Positions 1-9,767 of a stretch of 64,000 nucleotides of DNA are shown here, piece by piece. The stretch comes from CADEDV01 sp964596345. GTDB lineage: Bacteria; Bacteroidota; Bacteroidia; Chitinophagales; Chitinophagaceae. The stretch is taken from the NCBI GenBank assembly GCA_964596345.1, contig CAZQSZ010000006.1, forward strand, positions 310,001 through 374,000, given 5' to 3'. Below the pieces are notes generated by a model, which ran no database searches, was not told the DNA's origin, and worked only from the letters and a program-made list of their open reading frames with translations. Within the stretch, counting starts at the first letter, position 1. Each line of letters starts with the position of its first letter. Position numbers and translations under genes: made by a program.

Positions 1-38
1 TCACACCCTATAGAGCTTAATTACTTAACACAATTATT

Positions 39-1688
39 ATGATAAAAAAGCTATCCACTTTTTTAACAGTACTTCTTTTCCTGGTTACTGCCAGGTCACA
101 ATCATTCCTGAACCCCATATTAGCCGGTTATTATCCCGATCCAAGCATATGCCGTGCAGGAGATGATTATTATATCGTCAACTCTTCATTTGCCTACTAC
201 CCCGGGTTACCACTTTTTCATAGTAAGGATTTGCTGAACTGGAAACAAATTGGCTATGCTATGAACAGGCCGGAACAATTGAACCTGGACAGTGCAGGTG
301 TATCCAGGGGATTATTTGCCCCTGCCATCAGCTATCATGACGGAACGTTTTATATCGTTTGCACCGAAGTAAGTAAGTTGGGCAATTTTGTGATCACGGC
401 AAAAGATCCCCAGGGTCCCTGGAGCAACCCGGTCCGGCTGCCACAGGTCAATGGCATCGACCCCTCCCTTTTTTTTGATGATAATGGGAAAGCCTATATC
501 GTATTCAACAGTATTCCCCCGGGTAATATTTCACTTCATGACGGACACCGGACTATCCGTATGTTTGAATTTGACCCGGTCAACTTAAAGGTAATGGGCG
601 AAGAAAAATTATTGATCAATGGGGGAACAGATATGGCTAAAAAACCCGTATGGATCGAAGGCCCGCATTTTATTAAGAAAGATGGATGGTACTATCTCAT
701 TTGTGCAGAAGGGGGTACCGGGTATAATCACTCCGAAGTAGTGTTCAGGAGTAAATCCCCGGAAGGTCCTTTTACGTCGTATGAAAAAAACCCTATTCTT
801 ACACAACGTCATTTAGACCCCAACAGAAAAAATCCTGTTACCACAACAGGTCATGCTGATTTTGTGGAAGGAAAAGACGGGCAATGGTGGGGGATATTTT
901 TAGGTTGCCGGCCATACGAAGGCGACTTTTATAATACCGGCAGGGAAACATTCATGGCACCGGTGGTTTGGAAAGAGGGTTGGCCTGAATTTGAACTGGG
1001 AGGCGATGAAGTAAAATACTCCTATCCCATACAGGCTGTTGCGGATACAAAAAAAGAACCATTCAACGGCAATTATATTTTCCGTGATGATTTCAATAGC
1101 ACTGACCTGAATATCCGTTACCAGTTTTTAAGGACAGTACGGACACAATGGTATAACCTGACAGATCAACCAGGATCATTAACCCTATCACTTCGTCCCG
1201 AAACCTGTGCCGGAAAAGGAAATCCCTCGTTCGTTGGCTTTCACCAACCCCATCTTAAAGGTCATGCTGCCACAGCCCTGCAATTTATTCCCAAAGCGGA
1301 AAACGAAAAAGCAGGCTTACTTTTATTTCAAAATGAAAAAACGTTTTACTACCTGTGCAAGTCTGTAAAAGACGGCAAGCCGGTGGTAGAATTATATAAA
1401 GGAACAGAGCTGGTCAACAGCAAACCGCTTAACGGGAAAATCAGTAAAGATGTTTATTTCAAGATAGAAGCAGCCGCTGACAAATACAGCTTCTGGTATG
1501 CAACAAAAAAAGGAAAATGGCAATTAATGCAAGACGCTGTGGATGCGAAATACCTGAGTACAAAATCAGCGGGTGGCTTTGTAGGGTGTATATATAGTAT
1601 GTATGCTACTTCAGGAGGTAAAGATTCAGATAACTCAGCCGCCTACGACTGGTTTGAAGTAAAGAATACCGACGACATTTATAAGTAA
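39..1688 (+). CDS. GH43 beta-xylosidase / alpha-L-arabinofuranosidase, secreted
   Basis: The protein has 549 residues with a Sec signal peptide ending near residue 20 (TARSQS). The five-bladed GH43 catalytic domain spans about residues 25-330. The three expected acidic residues are visible: D34 in YYPDPS (general base), D141 in GIDPSLFFDD (pKa modulator) and E207 in WIEGPHF (general acid). The C-terminal part (about 345-545) resembles the concanavalin-like beta-sandwich of GH43 beta-xylosidases. The family removes xylose or arabinose from xylo-oligosaccharides, and a periplasmic or outer-membrane location is inferred. It is the first gene of an eleven-gene + strand run, 17 bp before the GH3 gene. 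The true operon start could lie upstream of the window. Specificity for xylose or arabinose cannot be settled from sequence alone. Confidence 0.9.
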   Translation: MIKKLSTFLTVLLFLVTARSQSFLNPILAGYYPDPSICRAGDDYYIVNSSFAYYPGLPLFHSKDLLNWKQIGYAMNRPEQLNLDSAGVSRGLFAPAISYHDGTFYIVCTEVSKLGNFVITAKDPQGPWSNPVRLPQVNGIDPSLFFDDNGKAYIVFNSIPPGNISLHDGHRTIRMFEFDPVNLKVMGEEKLLINGGTDMAKKPVWIEGPHFIKKDGWYYLICAEGGTGYNHSEVVFRSKSPEGPFTSYEKNPILTQRHLDPNRKNPVTTTGHADFVEGKDGQWWGIFLGCRPYEGDFYNTGRETFMAPVVWKEGWPEFELGGDEVKYSYPIQAVADTKKEPFNGNYIFRDDFNSTDLNIRYQFLRTVRTQWYNLTDQPGSLTLSLRPETCAGKGNPSFVGFHQPHLKGHAATALQFIPKAENEKAGLLLFQNEKTFYYLCKSVKDGKPVVELYKGTELVNSKPLNGKISKDVYFKIEAAADKYSFWYATKKGKWQLMQDAVDAKYLSTKSAGGFVGCIYSMYATSGGKDSDNSAAYDWFEVKNTDDIYK

Positions 1689-1705
1689 CACTTATCAATA
1701 ACAGT

Positions 1706-4324
1706 ATGAAAAAGACAATAACGATTGTTTTATTAGTTGCCTGTATGTCCGGCAAGGCCCAGGAGTACAAATCATTCCCGATGTGGAATCCCCAATTACC
1801 GGTGGAGCAACGGGTAAACGACGTGGTGAGCCGTCTTACACTGGAAGAAAAAGTAGCACAAATGCTGAATGCAACACCCGCTATTCCCCGGCTTGGTATT
1901 CCTGCTTACGACTGGTGGAATGAAGTATTACATGGCGTGGCAAGAACACCATTTAAGCTGACCGTATTCCCACAGGCAATCGGCATGGCCGCCACCTGGG
2001 ATACTAATTCTTTATACAGGATGGCTGATTATGCTGCGCTGGAAGGAAGGGCCATTTATAATAAAGCCATTGAGCAGGGAAGAACCAATGAACGCTACCT
2101 GGGCTTAACTTACTGGACACCCAATATCAATATCTTTCGTGATCCCCGCTGGGGACGTGGCCAGGAAACCTATGGTGAAGACCCTTTCCTGACCGCCATG
2201 CTTGGAAAAGCATTTGTGAGAGGTTTACAGGGTGAGGATCCGAATTATTTAAAAGCGGCAGCCTGTGCCAAACATTTTGCCGTACACAGCGGACCGGAAC
2301 CTTCCCGGCATTCGGATAATTTCAATCCCGCCGTGTATGATCTGTGGGATACTTACCTTCCTGCTTTCCGGGAATTGATCACCAAAGCCAATGTGGCCGG
2401 TGTGATGTGTGCTTATAATGCTGTGGATACACAACCTTGCTGCGCCAATGATCAGTTGATGAATGATATTTTACGGAAGCAATGGAAGTTCACGGGTTAT
2501 GTAACCAGTGACTGCTGGGCCGTGGATGATTTTTATAAATATCATAAAACGCATAAGGATGCTACGGCGTCTGCAGTTGATGCAGTAATTCATGGTACAG
2601 ATGTGGAATGTGGTCAGACCGTTTATAAAACATTGGTGGATGCAGTGAAGAACGGATTGATCAAAGAAGAACAATTAGATATTTCATTACGGCGTTTATT
2701 TACCATCCGTTACCGCCTGGGCATGTTCGACCCTGTATCGATGGTAAAATATGCCCAAACACCATCCTCTGTGCTGGAAAGCGCCGAACACAAAGCCCAT
2801 GCGTTAAAGATGGCACAGCAATCAATTGTATTGCTGCGGAATGAAAACAAAACCCTTCCCCTCTCCAAAAACATAAAAAAAATTGCCGTTGTTGGCCCTA
2901 ATGCCAATAACAGTATTTCGGTTTTGGGTAATTACAATGGCATTCCTTCCCGCATTGTAACCATCCTGGACGGTATTAAAGAAAAGCTGGTCCAGAAAAC
3001 AGAAGTCGTGTATGAAAAAGCAATCAATTTTACGAATGATACCATTCTCAGCTACACCGATATAAACCACCGGTACAGCTGGGATGGAAAACAGGGTTTC
3101 CTAGCTCAATACTATAATAACAGGGAATTAAAAGGAGAGCCTGCTATTACAAAAACTGAAACTAAAATAGATCATGCCTGGCAACGTGGAGATATTCTAG
3201 GAGGAAATCTTATTGCCAGCAATTTTTCAGCCCGTTACACGACCTGGTTTACAGCTCCGGAAACCGGCGCTACAACTTTTGAAGTAGAAGCCAACGACGG
3301 GTACAGGTTGCTTATAAATGGAAAAGAAGTATTGAATGCATGGTTACGCAACCGCTGGGGTGCCAAAACATATAAACTTGAAACAATAAAAGATACTGCT
3401 TATAAAATTGAACTCGAATACTGGCAGGGCGATGAAGAAGCCAATGTGTCTTTACGTACTGGTAGTTTTGATCGCACTGATTTTACTGCACTCACCAACA
3501 GACTTAAAGATGCAGATGTAATCCTGTTTGCAGGCGGTATTTCTCCACAGCTGGAAGGAGAAGAGATGCCAGTGAATGCTCCGGGCTTTAATGGTGGTGA
3601 CAGGACTTCCATTTTATTACCGACCGTACAAACTGAATTACTGAAATCACTGCAGGCAACTGGTAAACCCGTTGTTTTTGTAATGATGACCGGTAGTGCT
3701 ATTGCCACTCCCTGGGAAAGCGAACATATTCCTGCCATCATCAATGCCTGGTATGGTGGGCAGAGTGCAGGAACCGCAGTTGCAGATGTTTTGTTCGGCG
3801 ACTATAATCCTGCAGGACGTTTGCCTGTCACTTTTTATAAAAGCGACAGTGACTTACCGGGTTTTAGTGATTACAGTATGGATGGAAGAACCTATCGTTA
3901 TTTTAAAGGGGAAGCTCTTTATCCTTTTGGTTATGGCTTGAGTTACACAACTTTCTCTTACAGCGGACTAAAAACACCTGCTGTCATACAAAAAAACAAA
4001 AAGATAACCATAAGTGTGTGGGTTAAAAATACCGGAACGAAAAATGGTGAAGAAGTGGTGCAGTTATACATATCCTATCCGGGTGGAAAAAACAAAGCAC
4101 CTGTAAAGGCATTAAAAGGATTTAAACGAATATACCTGAAAGCAGGTAGCAGACAACTGATCAGTTTTTCACTGACTCCTGAGCAGTTATCACTGGTAAG
4201 TGAAACGGATGGCAAACTATATCAACCTGCAGGAACACTGGTGATCAGTACCGGAGGTGGTCAACCCGGGGTAAAAAATAAACCAACTTCTAATGTAGTT
4301 AGTAAATCTATCATTGTTCAATAA
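1706..4324 (+). CDS. GH3 beta-xylosidase/glucosidase with PA14 insert, secreted
   Basis: The protein has 872 residues with a signal peptide ending at about GKAQ (residue 19). The N-terminal GH3 TIM barrel carries the conserved KH pair (189-190) and the nucleophile D269 in TSDCWAVDD. The second alpha/beta domain is interrupted by a PA14 domain at about residues 450-600 (GFLAQYYNN through DGYRLLINGKEV). A fibronectin-III-like domain closes the protein from about 765. This layout is typical of secreted Bacteroidota GH3 exo-xylosidases. The PA14 insert usually shapes the aglycone side of the active site. The neighbours GH43, GH51 and GH10 favour xylo-oligosaccharides over cellobiose as substrate. 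The gene sits 6 bp before the esterase gene. Confidence 0.9.
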   Translation: MKKTITIVLLVACMSGKAQEYKSFPMWNPQLPVEQRVNDVVSRLTLEEKVAQMLNATPAIPRLGIPAYDWWNEVLHGVARTPFKLTVFPQAIGMAATWDTNSLYRMADYAALEGRAIYNKAIEQGRTNERYLGLTYWTPNINIFRDPRWGRGQETYGEDPFLTAMLGKAFVRGLQGEDPNYLKAAACAKHFAVHSGPEPSRHSDNFNPAVYDLWDTYLPAFRELITKANVAGVMCAYNAVDTQPCCANDQLMNDILRKQWKFTGYVTSDCWAVDDFYKYHKTHKDATASAVDAVIHGTDVECGQTVYKTLVDAVKNGLIKEEQLDISLRRLFTIRYRLGMFDPVSMVKYAQTPSSVLESAEHKAHALKMAQQSIVLLRNENKTLPLSKNIKKIAVVGPNANNSISVLGNYNGIPSRIVTILDGIKEKLVQKTEVVYEKAINFTNDTILSYTDINHRYSWDGKQGFLAQYYNNRELKGEPAITKTETKIDHAWQRGDILGGNLIASNFSARYTTWFTAPETGATTFEVEANDGYRLLINGKEVLNAWLRNRWGAKTYKLETIKDTAYKIELEYWQGDEEANVSLRTGSFDRTDFTALTNRLKDADVILFAGGISPQLEGEEMPVNAPGFNGGDRTSILLPTVQTELLKSLQATGKPVVFVMMTGSAIATPWESEHIPAIINAWYGGQSAGTAVADVLFGDYNPAGRLPVTFYKSDSDLPGFSDYSMDGRTYRYFKGEALYPFGYGLSYTTFSYSGLKTPAVIQKNKKITISVWVKNTGTKNGEEVVQLYISYPGGKNKAPVKALKGFKRIYLKAGSRQLISFSLTPEQLSLVSETDGKLYQPAGTLVISTGGGQPGVKNKPTSNVVSKSIIVQ

Positions 4325-4330
4325 ACAGGT

Positions 4331-6253
4331 ATGAAAAAGTTTTTTCTGGCGTTTATTACTGCACTTACATCCATCAGCCTCTTTTCGCAAGTCAAACTTC
4401 CGCAATTGGTAAGAGACAGCATGGTACTGCAAAGAGATGCTAAGATAAATATATGGGGATGGGCTTCAGCCGGTGAAAAAGTGGTTGTAAAATTCAACGA
4501 CAGGCAATACAAAACAAAAGCAGATGCGGAAGGCAACTGGAAAATCTATTTGCCCCCAACAAAACCAGGAGGTCCTTACAGTATGGAAATCTCGGGTAAG
4601 AATAAGATATCGCTAAAGAATATTCTTATTGGTGATGTCTGGTTTTGCAGTGGTCAGAGTAATATGGTACACCAGCTGAATATCCATGATATAACTTATG
4701 CTGCTGATATACAATCAGCCAATTACCCGGAGATAAGGCAGTTCCTGGTTCCCGCCGGGGCCAGCTTAGAAGGGCCAAGGCCTGATTTACCCGGTGGCTC
4801 CTGGAAAGCTGCTGTGGGGGAAGAAGTGCGGCCTTTTTCTGCTGTTGCTTATTTCTTTGCCAAAAAATTATATGAGAAATATCATATTCCCATTGGCATC
4901 ATCAATGCCAGTGTGGGCGGTACGCCGATCGAAGCCTGGACCAGTGCAGAAGGATTGAAAGAATTTCCTGCAATACAAACTACTATCCAGAAGAATAAAG
5001 ACACGTCATACGTCATTGAACTGAACCGTAAAGCCTCAAATGCAAACAGGCCATCGCCATCGCAAGATAAAGGGACGATAGAGATTCCAAAATGGTTTGA
5101 AACAACCTACGTTGCAAAAGGATGGCACTCTATCAATATTCCCGGATATTGGGAAGACCAGGGAATCAAAGACCTTAACGGAGTAGTTTGGTACCGGAAG
5201 GAAATCGATATCCCTGCAGCTATGACGGGCAAGCCAGCTAAGGTTTTCTTAGGAAGGATTGTTGATGCTGATGTGTTGTATATAAATGGCAAACAAGTTG
5301 GCAACACAACCTATATGTATCCGCAGCGGAGATATAATGTTCCTGCTGACTTGCTGAAAGCAGGCAAAAATATTTTCGTAGTTAAAGTGACCAATAACTT
5401 TGGCAAAGGCGGATTTGTTCCCGATAAACCCTATTGCATTTTTTCCGGTAATGATACTGTTGATTTAAAAGGCACCTGGCAATATAAAGTTGGAGAAGTA
5501 TTTCTTCCCCGGACTGGCAATGGAATAACTGGTATCAATACCCAAAACCAGCCAACAGCTTTATACAATGCAATGGTGGCTCCGGTCATTAATTATTCCA
5601 TCAGGGGTATTTGCTGGTACCAGGGTGAAAGTAATACCAGCAGGGCTGCTGAATACGCAAAATTACAACCGGCACAAATTACTGACTGGAGAAATAAATG
5701 GCAGCAGGGAGATATTCCTTTTCTCTTTGTGCAGCTTCCCAATTTCATGGATGCCAATTATCTTCCTTCCGAAAGTCAGTGGGCTGAATTCAGAGAGGCA
5801 CAATTAAAATCGTTATCCGTTCCTCATACAGGAATGGTGGTCGCCATTGACCTGGGAGAATGGAATGATATTCATCCGGATAATAAAAAAGAGGTGGGTG
5901 AACGATTGGCAGTAGCTGCTCAAAAAATTGCATATGGAGAAACACTTGTTTATTCAGGCCCCATTTATCAATCTTCAGAAATAAAAGACAATAAGATCAT
6001 TCTAACATTTAATCATACCGGTAGTGGCTTAATCACGAATGATAATGAAGAACCCTGCGAATTTGCTATTGCAGGTGCTGACAAAAAGTTTGTGTGGGCT
6101 AAAGCAAAAATTGAAGGAGACAAAATAATTGTGTGGAATGATAATATGCCAAACCCGATGTATGTAAGATATGCGTGGGCGGATAACCCGGTCAATACGA
6201 ATTTATATAATAAAGAAGGCCTGCCAGCTTCTCCTTTCAGAACAGATAAATAA
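4331..6253 (+). CDS. SASA-domain (sialate O-acetylesterase-like) carbohydrate esterase
   Basis: The protein has 640 residues with a signal peptide to about SLFSQ (residue 20). It is an SGNH-type esterase of the SASA family. The nucleophile is S110 in CSGQSNM, and the catalytic D513 and H515 lie in WNDIHPDNK. Between the two halves of the esterase domain sits a galactose-binding-like jelly roll (about 255-390, with WYRKEIDIP and DVLYINGKQVG), as in other Bacteroidota SASA proteins. Despite the family name, members in plant-polysaccharide loci commonly remove acetyl groups from xylan. That role is inferred here from the neighbours. The gene is co-oriented, 6 bp after the GH3 gene and 7 bp before the GH51 gene. 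Confidence 0.85.
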   Translation: MKKFFLAFITALTSISLFSQVKLPQLVRDSMVLQRDAKINIWGWASAGEKVVVKFNDRQYKTKADAEGNWKIYLPPTKPGGPYSMEISGKNKISLKNILIGDVWFCSGQSNMVHQLNIHDITYAADIQSANYPEIRQFLVPAGASLEGPRPDLPGGSWKAAVGEEVRPFSAVAYFFAKKLYEKYHIPIGIINASVGGTPIEAWTSAEGLKEFPAIQTTIQKNKDTSYVIELNRKASNANRPSPSQDKGTIEIPKWFETTYVAKGWHSINIPGYWEDQGIKDLNGVVWYRKEIDIPAAMTGKPAKVFLGRIVDADVLYINGKQVGNTTYMYPQRRYNVPADLLKAGKNIFVVKVTNNFGKGGFVPDKPYCIFSGNDTVDLKGTWQYKVGEVFLPRTGNGITGINTQNQPTALYNAMVAPVINYSIRGICWYQGESNTSRAAEYAKLQPAQITDWRNKWQQGDIPFLFVQLPNFMDANYLPSESQWAEFREAQLKSLSVPHTGMVVAIDLGEWNDIHPDNKKEVGERLAVAAQKIAYGETLVYSGPIYQSSEIKDNKIILTFNHTGSGLITNDNEEPCEFAIAGADKKFVWAKAKIEGDKIIVWNDNMPNPMYVRYAWADNPVNTNLYNKEGLPASPFRTDK

Positions 6254-6260
6254 TCGAGTA

Positions 6261-7805
6261 ATGAAAAAACACATCGTAGTATCAGCTATCGCAACATTTT
6301 GCGTTCAGTTATTATTTGCCCAAAACCGTATTGTGCTGTTTCCTGAAAAGTCAAAGGATACGATCAATAAAAACATTTACGGCCATTTTGCTGAACACCT
6401 TGGCCGCTGTATTTACGATGGTATTTATGTAGGTGACAATCAAAAAAAAATTCCGGCTAAGGACGGAATACGTCTCGATATAATAGAAGCATTAAAAAAA
6501 TTAAAAACACCCGTGTTGCGCTGGCCTGGTGGCTGTTTTGCCGACACCTATCACTGGAAAGATGCTATCGGCCCCAAAGACAAGAGAAAACAGATAAGTA
6601 ATACCTCGTGGGGCAATGTGCGGGAAGACAACAGTTTTGGCACTCATGAGTTTCTTGATTTCTGTGAACTAATTGGCGCCGAACCTTACCTCGCTGTGAA
6701 TATGGGCGCCGGTACCGTGCAGGAAGCCGTGGATTGGGTGCAATATGTCAATCATGCAAATGGCAGCAGCTATTTAACGGATATGCGAATGCAAAATGGC
6801 AGGAGCAAACCCTGGAATGTGAAATACTGGGGTGTAGGAAATGAATCGTGGGACTGTGGAGGTCATATGACAGCTGATTATTACGTCAACGAATACAGGA
6901 AATATGCCACGATGATGACAAGTTATAGTAATACGGAAGGATTATTTCGCATTGCAGTGGGTCCGGGCACCGAAGATTATGCCTGGACTGAGACCGTAAT
7001 GAAAGAAGTACCGGCCCGCCGGATTGAGGGTCTTTCTATTCATCACTACTCGGTCATCAATTGGTCCAAAAAAGGTTCTGCAACCCAATTTTCTGAAGAA
7101 GAATATTTCCGGACTATGGAACAGGCCTGGCGTATGGAACGAATGATCACCAAGAACAGCGAAGTGATGGATAAATATGATCCGCAAAAAAAAGTGGCTT
7201 TAATCGTGGATGAATGGGGTGGCTGGTATGATGTGGAGCCAGGCACCAATGGCGCATTCTTATACCAGCAAAACAGTATGCGGGATGCGATGATCGCTGG
7301 CTTATCCTTAAATATTTTTAATAATCATTGCGACAGGGTCCGGATGGCCAACCTGGCACAGATGGTGAATGTGCTGCAGGCTGTTGTACTCACCAAAGAA
7401 GAAAAATTAGTCCTCACTCCCACTTACCATGTGATGGAGATGTACAATGTGCACCAGGATGCACTGATGATACCTTTGGCCATGACGAGCAAAGATTACA
7501 CATTCGGAGAAAAAAAGATACAGGCTGTTTCGGCCTCAGCTTCAAAAGACAAGAACGGAACTATCCATATATCATTAGTGAACATGGATGCTAATAATGT
7601 ACAGGAAATGAAAATCGATCTGGGTGCTTTATCCGCAACGTCTGTTAAAGGCAGGATACTTCAGTCAGGGAAACTACAAGACCATAATAGCTTTGATAAT
7701 CCTGGCAAAATAAAACCATCCACTTTTAATAGTGCATCTATAAATGGAAATAATCTTTCTGTAAAACTGCCGCCGTTTTCTGTAGTGGTGCTGGCATTGA
7801 AATAA
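6261..7805 (+). CDS. GH51 alpha-L-arabinofuranosidase, secreted
   Basis: The ATG at 6261 is chosen over the longer in-frame extension to 6171 because it gives a clean signal peptide (MKKHIVVSA...LLFAQ) and does not overlap the esterase gene. The mature protein is a GH51 TIM barrel with the acid/base E195 in GVGNESWDCGG and the nucleophile E318 in LIVDEWGGWYD. A C-terminal beta-sandwich follows from about residue 400. The family releases arabinofuranose from arabinoxylan or arabinan. With 514 residues it has the normal family length. It complements GH43 and GH3 in stripping arabinose side chains before or after backbone cleavage. Confidence 0.92.
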   Translation: MKKHIVVSAIATFCVQLLFAQNRIVLFPEKSKDTINKNIYGHFAEHLGRCIYDGIYVGDNQKKIPAKDGIRLDIIEALKKLKTPVLRWPGGCFADTYHWKDAIGPKDKRKQISNTSWGNVREDNSFGTHEFLDFCELIGAEPYLAVNMGAGTVQEAVDWVQYVNHANGSSYLTDMRMQNGRSKPWNVKYWGVGNESWDCGGHMTADYYVNEYRKYATMMTSYSNTEGLFRIAVGPGTEDYAWTETVMKEVPARRIEGLSIHHYSVINWSKKGSATQFSEEEYFRTMEQAWRMERMITKNSEVMDKYDPQKKVALIVDEWGGWYDVEPGTNGAFLYQQNSMRDAMIAGLSLNIFNNHCDRVRMANLAQMVNVLQAVVLTKEEKLVLTPTYHVMEMYNVHQDALMIPLAMTSKDYTFGEKKIQAVSASASKDKNGTIHISLVNMDANNVQEMKIDLGALSATSVKGRILQSGKLQDHNSFDNPGKIKPSTFNSASINGNNLSVKLPPFSVVVLALK

Positions 7806-7810
7806 AGAAG

Positions 7811-8614
7811 ATGAAAAGACCAATAGTAACAATTGTATTATTTCAATTACTGGTGGCAACACAGGGAATTGCACAATTTAATCTTGCCTGGCAGGGAAAA
7901 AAAGCTGCAGTGGTCATCACGTATGATGATGCCATTAACCAGCACCTGGATAATGCCGTTCCGCTGCTTGACTCATTAGGTTTGAAAGCTACATTTTATA
8001 TAACTGCCTTTTCCAATTCAGTACAGACCCGCATGAATGAATGGAAAAAATTAGCTACTACCGGGCATGAACTCGGCAATCATACCTTATTTCATCCCTG
8101 CATCGGAGGTCCCGGCAGGGAGTGGGTGAGCAAACAGAATGATTTAAGAAATTATTCTGTAAGACGCATGGAAAACGAAATACGTATGACCAATTTGTTT
8201 TTACAGGCACTGGATGGTAAAACAAAAAGGACTTTTGCATTTACCTGTGGCGATATGAATGTAGATGATTCCTTATTCATTAACGGAATGAAAAATGATT
8301 TTATAGCAGCAAGAGCCGTCCGGGATGAAATGCACCAACTCAATGAAGTGGACTTGTACAATATTGATTGTTACATGGTCAACAACCACAGCTTTGAAGA
8401 GATGAAAGCCTGGGTAGACAAAGCCATACAGACCAATTCCCTGCTAGTGTTTCTTTTTCATGGTGTGGGAGGAGGGAATGGCCTGGATGTATCAATTGTT
8501 GCACACCGCCAACTCCTGTTGTATATCGCCCAAAAACAAAACGAGATATGGACAGCACCGCTGGTCGAAGTGGCTGCCTATATCAGGCAACAACAGCCCG
8601 GCTTTAACCACTAA
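7811..8614 (+). CDS. NodB-type polysaccharide deacetylase (CE4-like), secreted
   Basis: The protein has 267 residues with a signal peptide to about QGIAQ (residue 22). The NodB fold is supported by the TYDDA motif (D39, D40) and by the metal-binding H91 and H95 in GNHTLFHP. A late LFHGVGG motif supplies the usual C-terminal histidine. CE4 enzymes remove acetyl groups from xylan, chitin or peptidoglycan, and acetyl-xylan is the likely substrate in this operon. It would be a second deacetylating activity next to the SASA esterase. The start lies 5 bp after the GH51 stop. Assignment to CE4 is by motif only, and other NodB-fold deacetylases are possible. Confidence 0.78.
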   Translation: MKRPIVTIVLFQLLVATQGIAQFNLAWQGKKAAVVITYDDAINQHLDNAVPLLDSLGLKATFYITAFSNSVQTRMNEWKKLATTGHELGNHTLFHPCIGGPGREWVSKQNDLRNYSVRRMENEIRMTNLFLQALDGKTKRTFAFTCGDMNVDDSLFINGMKNDFIAARAVRDEMHQLNEVDLYNIDCYMVNNHSFEEMKAWVDKAIQTNSLLVFLFHGVGGGNGLDVSIVAHRQLLLYIAQKQNEIWTAPLVEVAAYIRQQQPGFNH

Positions 8615-8624
8615 AATTTTTATT

Positions 8625-9752
8625 ATGGATAATACTCCAAAAAGATCCAGGAGAAATTTTATTTATAATGTCGGCCTGGCAGGGTTGGGCATTCCCCTGC
8701 TTTCCGCTGCTGCTAATTGCAATAGTGAATCATCAAAACAACAGACCATGCAAAACAATAAAAGGAAATTGGGTATTGCATTAGTCGGATTGGGCGGATA
8801 TGCCGGTGGCCAGTTAGCACCGGCCCTGCTGGAAACAGAGCATTGCTACCTCGCAGGTATTGTTACAGGCAGCCCTTCTAAAATTCCGGCCTGGAAAGAA
8901 AAGTACAATATCCCGGATAAGAATATATACAGCTACGATAATTATGATTCTATAAAAGACAACCCGGATATTGATATTATTTATGTGGTGCTGCCCAATA
9001 ATATGCACGCAGAATATACGATCCGAGCTGCGGAAGCGGGAAAGCATGTAATCTGCGAAAAACCAATGGCCATTACGGTAGAGGATTGCGACCGCATGAT
9101 CGCTGCCTGCAAAAAAGCCAATGTGCATTTAAGTATTGGCTATCGCCTGCACTTTGAGCCCTACAATTTAGAAATGGCACGTTGCGGAACCCAAAAAATA
9201 TATGGCGGAATAAAAAAACTTTCAGGCGGTTTTGGTTTTGTAGCCCGGCCCTCGCAATGGCGGCTCACACAAAAATATGCCGGTGGTGGCCCATTGATGG
9301 ACCTGGGCATTTACGTCATACAGGGCATGTGTTATACAACCGGTATGTTGCCTGTTGCAGTTACTGCACAGGAAGGGACCAAAACTGATTTTGAACGGTT
9401 CAAAGAAGTGGAACAATCGCTTACCTGGCAAATGGAATTTCCCAATGGATTGATGGCAGAAGGCAAAACGAGCTATAACGATTCCCATAATTTTTTGCAT
9501 GCAGAAGCTGAACAAGGAATATTTGAATTAACTTCTGCCTACAATTATACCGGGCAACGGGGAAGCACCCCGGCCGGCATCATGAACTTTCCGCATATTA
9601 ACCAGCAGGCAAAACAAATGGACGGAATTGCTTTGGCGATCAGGAATAAGAAACAGAGCATTGTGCCGGGTGAAATGGGAAGAAGGGATGTAAAATATTT
9701 ACAGGCTGTTTATGAGGCCATGCGTACGCAGAAAAGAATTTTAATAAAATAA
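8625..9752 (+). CDS. Tat-exported Gfo/Idh/MocA-family aldose oxidoreductase
   Basis: The ATG at 8625 is chosen because it opens a twin-arginine signal (SRRNFIY at 8-14, then a hydrophobic stretch). A longer in-frame start at 8460 would run deep inside the deacetylase gene. The mature part has a Rossmann motif (VGLGGYAGG, 54-62), EKP at 145-147, the GYRLHFEPYN stretch at 172-181, and D226 with Y230 in GGPLMDLGIY. This pattern matches glucose-fructose oxidoreductase, which exports with NADP already bound. The likely role is periplasmic oxidation of D-xylose or L-arabinose to the lactone. The next genes (aldonate dehydratase, lactonase, FAH dehydratase, aldonate permease) fit that product. Substrate and cofactor use are inferred. 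Confidence 0.82.
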   Translation: MDNTPKRSRRNFIYNVGLAGLGIPLLSAAANCNSESSKQQTMQNNKRKLGIALVGLGGYAGGQLAPALLETEHCYLAGIVTGSPSKIPAWKEKYNIPDKNIYSYDNYDSIKDNPDIDIIYVVLPNNMHAEYTIRAAEAGKHVICEKPMAITVEDCDRMIAACKKANVHLSIGYRLHFEPYNLEMARCGTQKIYGGIKKLSGGFGFVARPSQWRLTQKYAGGGPLMDLGIYVIQGMCYTTGMLPVAVTAQEGTKTDFERFKEVEQSLTWQMEFPNGLMAEGKTSYNDSHNFLHAEAEQGIFELTSAYNYTGQRGSTPAGIMNFPHINQQAKQMDGIALAIRNKKQSIVPGEMGRRDVKYLQAVYEAMRTQKRILIK

Positions 9753-9767
9753 TTAATCGCAGTTATA

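Noticed and set aside
6171..6260. Longer N terminus for the GH51 gene
   Set aside because: It would overlap the esterase gene and bury the signal peptide.
8460..8624. Longer N terminus for the Gfo/Idh/MocA gene
   Set aside because: It would overlap the deacetylase gene by 155 bp and mask the twin-arginine signal.
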